From Coprinus comatus (taxonomy: Eukaryota; Basidiomycota; Agaricomycetes; Agaricales; Agaricaceae): 49,814 bases of DNA. A model generated the notes under the pieces. The model was given only the letters and a program-made list of their open reading frames with translations. It searched no databases and was not told the origin of the DNA. Both the position numbers and the translations under genes were made by a program. Numbering within the stretch: position 1 is the stretch's first letter; every line of letters starts with the position of its first letter. The stretch lies in contig JAWPGT010000122.1 of assembly GCA_034638255.1 (NCBI GenBank), forward strand, positions 1 through 49,814, in the 5' to 3' direction. This document shows positions 1 through 8,344 of this stretch, piece after piece.

Positions 1-1269
1 CTCATTGTCGCCCTTGCCGCCAAAGAAGGTTACAAGTTACGCTCTATCGACATCTCCTCCGCCTTTACTTATGGTGATCTGGAAGAAGAGATCTATATGC
101 GTCAACCTGAAGGTTATCATTTTGGTGACTCAAACATGGTTTTTAGGCTTCGAAAATCACTTTACGGACTCAAACAAGCAGCTCGACAATGGAACAAGAA
201 ACTTCACTCGGTCTTCATTTCACTTGGTTACATTCGACTCCAATCTGACAGCTCTATCTACATCTACTCTAAAGGTCCAGTCAAGGTTATTGTTCCCATT
301 TTCATTGACGATATTACTCTTGCTTCGAAGGATGACAAGGCCATGGATGATACGATCAAAGAGCTCTCTACTCACTTCAAACTTCGAGATCTCGGCTCTA
401 CCTCCTGGTTATTGGCTGTTAAGGTTGATCAAGACCCCTCTCATCGCTCCATTTCACTTTCACAAAAGAAATATGTCAAGGAACTCCTCGAACGCTTCCA
501 GATGTCTGACTGTTGACCTGTGAAGACCCCTCTCACTCCTGGACTCAATCTCTCCACTGTCACTGTCACTGAAGATGACAAACTCCTCATGAAAGATGTT
601 CCCTACCTCAGCGCTGTTGGCGCTCTTCAATATCTGGCCACCATGACTCGTCCTGACATTGCCTTCGCTGTTTCTTACCTTGGGAGATTCAATCACAATC
701 CTGGTCCTCAACATTGGGCCGCTGTCAAACATCTCTTCCGCTATCTCAAGGGTACAATGGACTATAAACTGGTCTACAAAGGTGACATGGCTACCGAGGA
801 TCTCTTCATCACATATTCTGATGCTTCTCATGGTTCGTGTCAAGAGACTGGAAGGGCTACGGGTGGTTATGTGACTTTGGTATGTGGTGCGGCTGTTGGT
901 TGGTCTTCAAAACGTCAGAGTTTAGTCACTCTCTCCTCCACTGAAGCTGAGTACGTTGCGGCTGTTGAAGGCGGAAAGGAGATTATGTGGATGCGCAACA
1001 TTCTATCCGAGTTCGGTTATTCCTTCACTTTCCCCTCCATTCTTAACATCGACAACCAATCCGCTATTACTGTTGCTAAGAATCCTGAACACCATGGTCG
1101 TATGAAGCAATTGGATTTGTGTTATTTCTGGCTCCGTGATGCTGTTCAAAACAAAGTCATTTCCCCTCTCTTCGTTTCTACCTCTGAACAACTGGCTGAC
1201 ATCTTCACCAAGGCTGTTGAACCAAAGGCAGTCTCTCACTTTGTTCCTCTTCTTGGACTTTCATCATAA
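1..1269 (+). pseudogene. Copia-type pol fragment: reverse transcriptase and RNase H (5' part outside window)
   Basis: The reading frame is open from base 1 and ends at a TAA at 1267-1269. In order it shows RT motif A (DISSAF, near 49-66), the KSLYGLKQAARQW block typical of Ty1/Copia RT, the catalytic FIDD motif (the Copia YVDD position), LGYI/LRDLGS connection motifs, then a Copia RNase H with SDASHG, STEAEY and DNQSAI acidic residues and the LADIFTK tail. One in-frame TGA (514-516) breaks the protein between RT and RNase H; it is most simply a CGA arginine codon hit by C to T. Gag, protease and integrase would lie left of the window. The KHIDL motif usual in Copia RNase H reads KQLDL here. 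The element is therefore a defective copy; family assignment is firm, lineage within Copia is not determined. Confidence 0.93.
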
Positions 1270-1358
1270 TTCCTTCTCTTCCTTTTCTTTTATCACTTCA
1301 CTCTTTTCTTTTCCATTTATTTCCTTCCTTTGTCTGGACTGGCTAGATCAAGGGGGTA

Positions 1359-1706
1359 TGTCAGGAATGCTCTAGACAGTCCCCAAGGTCAGTACTTATT
1401 GTTGGTTGAGGTTAGAAGAGTTGTGGTTGGATATTCTCTTTAGAGTTCTGGACTTGTAGATTGTTTCCGCTTTCTGTGACATCACAATGTCACGTCACAC
1501 GTTACTGAAGCGTCCTGCAGACACATGAAGACTCTCTAGTCTAATACAAGTGTCTGCAGGTGAGTAGTTAAGAAGTTATTGTATCTCTCCAGTCTAATAC
1601 AAGTGTCTGCAGTGTTTGTGTTTTATCTCAGTCATTTCTTATTGGTTTCCCTCCATTCCTTCGTCATCGTGCTCGTCTCGTCGTCCTCTACGATCCTGCG
1701 CTTACA
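1359..1706 (+). repeat. 3' LTR of the Copia element (348 bp)
   Basis: The LTR begins TGTCAGGAATG directly after a polypurine tract (AAGGGGGTA, 1350-1358) and ends CTTACA, giving the canonical TG..CA (TGT..ACA) termini. Its right edge is fixed independently: from 1707 on the sequence is homologous to the 5' leader of the other GypA copy (reverse strand near 13894). It contains a 28-bp direct repeat with one mismatch (1532-1559 and 1585-1612). The stretch 1270-1358 between pol and LTR is pyrimidine-rich untranslated sequence. The 5' LTR must lie outside the window, so the pair cannot be compared here. Confidence 0.85.
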
Positions 1707-1867
1707 AATGCGTCGCAGCTCACAAAGTGATACTCCTTCGCCGGAGCAAAGTGGGAAGTCTAGGTGTTTGAAATCCTAGCCAACTGGACTGCGGTGGGTT
1801 TGTACATCGCTGAAATCCTACGCATTTAGTAAGTTGTAGTCCGCCCGCTTTAATTAGTGGCACGAGC

Positions 1868-1962
1868 AAGCTGCTCAGGGTAGCAAAAGCTCTAAGCGAG
1901 CATCCAAGCTGTTAGTCAGTAAAAGCTCTAAGCGAGCACTATCAAGCTGTTAGGCAGCAGTT
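1868..1962 (+). repeat. Short tandem repeats in the GypA-1 5' leader
   Basis: Imperfect copies of a unit built around AAGCTCTAAGCGAGC followed by CAAGCTGTTAG repeat here. The equivalent array in GypA-2 (reverse strand, about 13629-13735) has about three units with different spacing. The region lies in the untranslated leader between the LTR and gag. Role unknown; leader repeats could act in RNA dimerisation, packaging or translation. Confidence 0.7.
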
Positions 1963-2563
1963 CTCCCTTTTCCATTCCCAATCCATTCCTTACACCCCCA
2001 CACTCCTTTATAAAAACCTCTACAGATTCTTGGGCAACCACCAACACTGAATCATCATTTCACGACAACGAAGAACCAGCCAAACATCAGTTCCTAAACC
2101 GGAATTTGATAGGTCACAACTTCAACGAAGCAGATCTCGCTACCGAGAAACCCCTTCCACCGAACCCTTCCCAGTTCACATCCCCGGACCAATCCAAGCC
2201 TCTACTTCACAAGACTCTGGACGCTCCACCTTGTCATTTTATACACAACCACCAGTACCTCCCCAACCTCAGCTTTTCGGAGAACCTAGTCCTATACAAC
2301 GACAAGGTTCGCAATCTAGCGAAACTTCAAAACAGCAATACAGAGAAAAACAACAACAATCTTCATCCGAAGAAGACGACTCAGATGACGACGACCCCTC
2401 GCCAATCCCTCCTCAAAGACCTAGAGTTACTATCCCGTCTCGAGTCCATACACCAATCCCAACTCCCGCCAACCCAACAACTCCACACACTTCGTCATTA
2501 CCCCCGGCTCCACCAAATCCCCTTACACCTACTACAAACAGCTCCCCAAGCTCAAATCCAACG

Positions 2564-3724
2564 ATGCCCACCACAACTACAATCCCAGCACTCAAACTTC
2601 CAGTTCCCCCACCATTTGCTGGAGACACAGCATCCTACGGTCATTGGAAACAATGACTTGGAATCTACTATGCAGCAGATCAAGCCTGATTCCATGACAG
2701 CAAAACAAAGATCCTATACACTCTTTCCCTTATGGTTGGACCGGCAGCCACATGGGCACATGCCTTCACAGAAAGCAAATACAACGACAAGAATTCAACC
2801 TATAATTTCGGAACCTTCACAGCATTCAACCAAGCCTTGGACACAAGCTTCTGCTCATCCACCCATGTCTCAGATGCCATGGCCCGGATTACCAAGTTTA
2901 AACAAGGAATGCGCAACGTACACGAGTACATCGCAGAATTCGAATCCCTCGCACTTGAGGCACAAATCACACAAGACACACTCAAAATCCATCTCTTCAA
3001 AATGGGTCTTGAACCCACAATTGGAATGTATGCCATCAGAGCCATGCCAGCTGATACCTATGAAGCATGGAGAGGCGCTGCCTGCGCAGCCAGCCACATA
3101 CTTCAGTCTGAACGAGACTATCGTCAGACACACTATCCCCAAAGGAACCCTCAAATACGTCAAAACCCTCGCTATCGCCAGGCTCAAAACTTTCGTCAAC
3201 CACAGTCTATCCCACATTACATTCAACCACCCGTGGTCGCAAAAGACCCGTATGCCATGGATGTCGACTACATCAAAGAGGCAATCAATAACCTTCGCCT
3301 CAATGGTGAAGAGGAACTCTGTAACATACACGATGAACAGGAGGACTTTGAAGAAGAAACCCCTCAGTCACCTCAAGTTGATCCCCAAGAGATCCTTAAC
3401 CAATTCATCGACAGAGTCTTCACAAGCGAACAAAAGGAATTGTTCAGAGATTGACTCTGCTTCCTCTGCAAGAAACCAGGCCATTTCGCCAACCGATGCC
3501 CAGCTCGACGAACTGGCCCATCACCTAATCGCCCGAGGTCAATCCCTCGCCAGGCATACAACCAGAGGAAGGCCCCGACCAAGAATCGGAACCCCCATCT
3601 ACGATGCCAGATCAACAACCTCATTGAAACTGCCCCCGAAGAAGAAGTAGCAGACGTCTACGATTACTTCTCCCAAGACAACATGAACGACGATTTCAGC
3701 AGCGAAATCAAGGATTTTGCTTAA
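2564..3724 (+). pseudogene. gag: GypA-1 gag (three in-frame TGA stops)
   Basis: Retrotransposon Gag, the capsid/nucleocapsid precursor that packages element RNA. The start chosen is the ATG at 2564, which aligns with the only in-frame ATG of the GypA-2 copy (13021). The capsid-like core begins at FAGDTASYGHWKQ and ends in a CCHC zinc knuckle (CFLCKKPGHFANRC). In-frame TGA codons occur at 2654, 2687 and 3452; the GypA-2 copy has CGA (Arg) at all three. The frame also stays open upstream to 2051 with an acidic, proline-rich sequence but no ATG. Gag ends GAT TTT GCT TAA, and pol lies in the -1 frame, so a -1 shift or another recoding event would be needed to make Gag-Pol. The overlapping 514-codon frame from 2106 is a shadow without family motifs. 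Confidence 0.9.
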
Positions 3725-6474
3725 AGAGATTAGCCACCACGTCTAACTCTCTTCCATCTGTGTCTACTGCCCCATCTACATCATCATATTCTATTCCTCT
3801 TCCACTCAACGCTGTACAACTCGGAGGAAATGGATCCAACTCTATCTACGCCCCCACACAAATTTCCAGTGCAGTAGCCAACTCAGAAACCGTGGATATC
3901 CTTGCCCTCATCGACTCAGGAGCAGGAGGAAATTTCATTGACCCAGCTTTGGTAAAACAACACCAATAGCCTGTCAAGAAACTCTTAAAACCCATTACTG
4001 CTTACAATGCAGATGGTACCAAAAATGGTGTTTGTTCATTCTATTCCCCATTGAACTGTACAGTTAATGGCCGACAAACAATCATCGAAGCCAAAATAAT
4101 CAGTCTCGGAAAACCTAGAATCATTTTAGGATTCCCCTGGTTACAGGAAAATAATCCAGACATCAATTGGTCTGACAGATTACTTAAATGGAGAGAAGAA
4201 GAATCAAGTGACAAGATATACCTTGATCTAATTCAAACCATTACAGATGATGACACACAACTGAACAAAATCTGCCTCGATGAGGAAGACTCAGTTGAAA
4301 TCAATGTCAAAACATCATCCTCTAACACCATCACTCAACAATTTGGTGACAAGAAACAAGACGACCCTAAGAAAGTCGTTCCTAAAGAGTTTGCCGAATT
4401 CTACAAGCTCTTTGACAAGAAAGCATCAGAGCGCTTTCCTCAAACCCGACCTTGGGATCATAAAATTGAACTCGAAGATTCATTCGAAGCTTGTTCAATT
4501 AAACCATATCGGTTATCACCTCTAGAAGAGAAGGAACTGGACACCTTCTTAAAAGAGAATCTTGAAAAAGGTTACATTTGACCTTCAAAATCACCTATGG
4601 CCTCCCCTTTCTTCTTTGTAGGAAAGAAAGATGGAAAACTATGGCCCTGTCAAGATTACAGATATCTAAATCAACACACTATCAAAAACGCATATCCCAT
4701 TCCCCTGATCTCATCAATACTCGACAAATTGAGAGATTCGAAATGGTTCACAAAACTTGATGTTCGTCTAGGATATAACAATATCCACATAAAAGATGGA
4801 GATCAATGGAAAGGAGCCTTTAAAACAACTAAAGGACTTTTCGAACCCACAGTCATGTTCTTTGGAATGTGCAATTCGCCAGCTACCTTCCAAGCAATGA
4901 TGGACTCATTGTTTAGAAAGCTGATAGATGATGGAGAAGTCATTGTCTACATGGATGATATCCTCATTTATGCCAAAACTAAAGAGGAACTTCGCCATAT
5001 TACTAAGGAAGTACTACGAATCCTCCTGAAGAATGATCTATTTCTCAAAACAGAGAAATGCGAATTTGAAAAACAACACCTCGAGTATCTCGGTGTAATC
5101 ATCACTCCCAATAACGTCGCCATGGACCCCGCAAAATTACAAGGCATCCAACAATGGCCCGTACCCAAATCAGTACGAGACGTTCGCAAGTTCATTGGAT
5201 TTTGCAACTTCTACCGCAAATTGATTGGAAACTACACCGACCTCGCACATCTGCTTAACGCTCTTATGTCTAATACTAAAGTATTTGATTGGACATCCGA
5301 ATGCCAGTCTTCATTCGAAGATCTGAAAGTGCGATTTCTCACACAGCCCATCCTCACAGTTGCTGATCAAACTAAACCATTTGAAATAGAATGCGATGCA
5401 TCTCTATACGCAACAGGAGCTGTCCTACTACAACGAGACACCAATGGAGTCAAGCACCCAGTTGCTTATCATAGCCGAAGTTTCAATCCAGCCGAACGAA
5501 ATTATCATTGCTCAGAGCAAGAATTCCTCGCAATAATTCGAGCACTCACGGAGTGGAGACACTACTTCGAAGGATCACCACACAAAACCATTGTATGGTC
5601 TGATCATGAAAACCTCAAACGTTGGAAGAACCCTCAAGATCTCAACCAACGGCAAGCACGATGGACAGCATACATGCAACAATTCAACATCGAAATCCAA
5701 CATATCCCCGGCAAGAAAAATGGTCCCGCTGATCACCTATCCCGAAGACCTGATCATGTACCTATCGGAGACGATAATCATGACGTAACTGCACTACCTC
5801 CGTCATTATTCTCCACAGATTTACAAGAAACGTCAATCTGCATTATTGATGACCTTATCGGTCAGAAAATAAGAGACGTCACTCAACAACGGTCTTCATC
5901 TATTCCTGAAACATACGTCATTGATGACGATGGTTTCCTCCGCTACCAGAATAAGATTGTCATCCCAGATGATCTTCTTCTTTGACGATCCCTCTTACAA
6001 AGAGTACACGACCATATCACCGCTGGACACCCAGGAATTACAGAAACTTTACGAAAATTAAAGCAATACTGTTACTGGCCTGGTATGAACTCGTTCGTAC
6101 ACAACTACATTCAAGGTTGTGGAACTTGTCAACAATACAAGATTAACTGCCACCCACTCAAAGCACCTTTACAACCCATAAAAGGACCTGCTTCCATCCG
6201 TCCATTCACCCAAATCTCCATGGATATGATAACAGATCTACCTCCAGACGGCCCCTATGACTCTATATTGTCCATAGTGGACCATGGACTTACAAAGGGG
6301 ATATTAATTATTCCTACTGTGAAAACAGCCACAGCCGATGACATAGCCGAGCTATTGATAGAACGGTTATTTGCCAAATTTGGAACTCCTGAAAAGGTTA
6401 TCTCAGATCGAGGACCCCAATTCATCACCAAGTCAATGCAAGAATTCTATTCAAAACTAAACATAGAACCCGCA
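3725..6474 (+). pseudogene. pol: GypA-1 pol, first part: protease, RT, RNase H, start of integrase
   Basis: Polyprotein that would cut Gag-Pol, copy RNA to DNA and integrate it. Visible in order: aspartic protease motif LIDSGAGGNF (near 3910), RT with MDD-type catalytic box VYMDDIL (near 4950), RNase H with IECDAS and the SDHENLKRW block, and the integrase zinc-binding region with the GCGTCQQYK cysteines, followed by the first catalytic Asp (SMDMITD) and second (ISDRGPQF). Breaks: TAG at 3967, TGA at 4579 (CGA in GypA-2) and TGA at 5983 (also present in GypA-2). The frame is cut at 6474 inside the sequence NIEPA by insertion of GypA-2; it continues at 14722. Relationship to chromoviruses is known from the intact C terminus in GypA-2. 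Confidence 0.93.
6470..6474. repeat. Target-site duplication of GypA-2, left copy (CCGCA)
   Basis: CCGCA at 6470-6474 flanks the left edge of GypA-2 and is repeated exactly at 14722-14726 on the right edge. Removing the insert plus one copy rebuilds the uninterrupted integrase sequence seen in GypA-2. Five-bp duplications are typical of Ty3/Gypsy integration. Confidence 0.95.
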
Positions 6475-7099
6475 TGTTATGACCACGAACCGTTAAGCTG
6501 AACACTCCTGGAACTTAAACGCTAGAGTGCAGTCGTGTAGGAACGTGCGATCAATAAACACTCTGCTGCAATCTCAAGGCCTTTCAACCTAGTGACCGAG
6601 AGGTATGGAGACAGAGATGTATAAGGGCTACAACAGAAGAGATTAAAGCTTAAGGCTTTAATCGTCTAATACAGCGAGTATTTATACTATTCTAGGAATG
6701 TACCTATTAATAGCTACTAACTACGTATATCCCAAATACTCGTCATCGCTTTATAATCTACTCCATACACAATGCTAGAACTGTCAACAGGAGTAGGTGA
6801 GACATCGGGGTCGGGGACTATTTACTCCATATACAATGAAAGATTAGTCAACAGGAGTAAAATGACGAAACACATAACTAATACTGGAGCTGGGGAAATG
6901 CAGACTTCTAAGCATAAGTGGAGTCTCATACTTAGTTCGACGTTAGGTCATAACGATGTTATAGTGATGTCATCGGGGAATGGTATGTCAGGCGGAGTCG
7001 TCCATAGTGTCGTCATTGGGAATGAGTTCGGGGAAGATGGCGAACAAGTCTTCCTCGGTGGTGGTGGTACGGGCCGGTGGTTTGGGTGGGCTCGTAACA
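6475..7099 (-). repeat. LTR A (3' LTR of GypA-2), 625 bp
   Basis: In element sense it runs TGTTACGAGCCC .. GGTCATAACA, with inverted ends TGTTA/TAACA. The polypurine tract preceding it in element sense is AAGGAAGGAAGTAA (7100-7113 on the + strand complement). It contains a TATAAATA box. It differs from LTR B only inside the stretch 6663-6975 (about 16 substitutions), where LTR B instead matches LTR C. Confidence 0.95.
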
Positions 7100-7138
7100 T
7101 TACTTCCTTCCTTAGGGGGAATGTCCTCATTCTCAACT

Positions 7139-8344
7139 TCAGAGGTCTCGGCAAGGGGAGCCAGTGATGTTGGCCTCGGCGACGGGGTCGTAGTCTTCTC
7201 CAAAGTCTCGTCCAAAGTCTTCCTGATTTGATCCAGTACTCTGGCGTGAGTGGCGGCGTGCTTGGCGAGAGTGGGAATGGCATCGATGATGTCTTTCACT
7301 GCGAGATCCAGTCGGAATCGGGGTACGGGGTCCTGTCGATTGTGAGCGGCGTATCTCTGGTGGTTCATGAATGCTAGGACGCATTGTCCCTCGATTGATT
7401 GGTCGTTGTGTCGGTTGCTGTTGTAAAAGTGTCCTATCTCCTTGTAGAATGTTACTGTCCGTTTTATCGGCAGGGCGGAGTTTAGGGTTTTGGAGGTAGT
7501 GCTCCTCAATAACAGAGGTCGGGATGGTGTTGGAAGGGAGGCCTTTGTACTTGTTGCGGGAGCAATGCTTGGCATAGTGGCCTGGAGCAGTTTGCTTACA
7601 GTGGTTGCAGAAGTAACTTTCGCAATGTGGTAGGAAGTGGTTATGTCCATTACATGCAGGGCACCGACGCTGTGTGGATTTAATTGGTGGCATGTATGGG
7701 GTCTGGGGACATTGGCTGGGAACGTTTGATGGGATAGTAGGTTGGTCAGGTAGTAGCTTTCCTGAGTGGTCAGGTTCCGGGCCCATTGTTCGAGCATGTA
7801 GTGGTTCCTGAGGAGGGGTGTGAGTCGCTTCCGAGTCTCCAGAAAGGGTTCCGTCCCTTCGAGTCTCAAGGTTGCTAGTGCTAACATATCGTGGTCCAAA
7901 ACTAACGCTGAAGAGCGAAGGTCTTGAATTTCGGGATCTGTCAAGATCCTGGAAAAGCTGGTGGAGGCTAGCATGCTCTGGTTGTGAAAAACCATTCGAT
8001 TGGTTTTTTTGACAAGTGTGGGCCAAGGTGTCCCAAAGGTACAGTTCCTTAGCTCTTTGAGGAAAGTAAGCAGATAGGTCTTCCCGAAGGGTGTGAAGGA
8101 GTGTGCGGCGTTCAGAGTTGTTTCGATGAACGGATTCGAGGTCAGCGATGTATGTTTCGCATGATAGTCGGAATCGAACAAGCTGAGTGTCAGGGGAATA
8201 CGGGAGAGGGATGCGTGTGGTGGAACCATTGGTAGGAGCCAAGGTTTGGGTTGGGAGTACGGTGGAGGGGGCATTGGTGATAGTAGTGATGGGTGTATTG
8301 GGAGGAGAGTAGAGCATTGAACTGGGGATTTGGTTAGAGTCCAT
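7139..8344 (-). CDS. GypA-2 ORF3: third-ORF protein with two CCHC-type zinc knuckles (401 aa)
   Basis: An uninterrupted 401-codon frame lies between pol and the 3' LTR on the element's coding strand. Its ATG (8344-8342) overlaps the pol stop codon: the 11 bases ATGGACTCTAA hold both, which suggests termination-reinitiation. The N-terminal half is proline/serine/threonine-rich, with a more helical stretch (YIADLESVHRNNSERR, about residues 55-70). Two knuckles follow: C228-C231-H236-C241 (CX2CX4HX4C, as in retroviral nucleocapsid) and C246-C249-H256-C261 (CX2CX6HX4C, a variant spacing). The C terminus is rich in Arg, Ser and Asn. No signal peptide or membrane segment is evident, so it is not an envelope-like ORF. 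A nucleic-acid-binding role is inferred; the family is not one I can name. GypB has a positional and architectural counterpart at 23869-25518. Confidence 0.8.
   Translation of the reverse strand: MDSNQIPSSMLYSPPNTPITTITNAPSTVLPTQTLAPTNGSTTRIPLPYSPDTQLVRFRLSCETYIADLESVHRNNSERRTLLHTLREDLSAYFPQRAKELYLWDTLAHTCQKNQSNGFSQPEHASLHQLFQDLDRSRNSRPSLFSVSFGPRYVSTSNLETRRDGTLSGDSEATHTPPQEPLHARTMGPEPDHSGKLLPDQPTIPSNVPSQCPQTPYMPPIKSTQRRCPACNGHNHFLPHCESYFCNHCKQTAPGHYAKHCSRNKYKGLPSNTIPTSVIEEHYLQNPKLRPADKTDSNILQGDRTLLQQQPTQRPINRGTMRPSIHEPPEIRRSQSTGPRTPIPTGSRSERHHRCHSHSRQARRHSRQSTGSNQEDFGRDFGEDYDPVAEANITGSPCRDL

Larger units (their letters stand above)
1707..6474 (+). mobile_element. GypA-1, left part: chromovirus-like Ty3/Gypsy element, interrupted by Copia (5') and GypA-2 (3')
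   Basis: This segment is collinear with GypA-2 read on the opposite strand: leader, gag, protease, RT, RNase H and the first part of integrase. Homology starts right after the Copia LTR (AATGCG here, AACGCG in GypA-2) and stops at CCGCA (6470-6474), where GypA-2 begins. The element resumes at 14722. Its 5' LTR and roughly 190 bp of leader are not seen and should lie left of the Copia element. Many stop codons show it is the older, more decayed copy. Confidence 0.93.

Noticed and set aside
2106..3650. A 514-codon open frame overlapping GypA-1 gag (and its counterpart 11932-13479 in GypA-2)
   Set aside because: It is one base out of the true gag frame, has no ATG start (TTG), biased composition and no family motif; the overlapping frame carries the capsid core and CCHC knuckle.
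7139..8344. ORF3 as an envelope-like gene
   Set aside because: Post-pol ORFs in Gypsy elements can be env genes, but no signal peptide, fusion-type or membrane segment is visible and two nucleocapsid-type knuckles are present.
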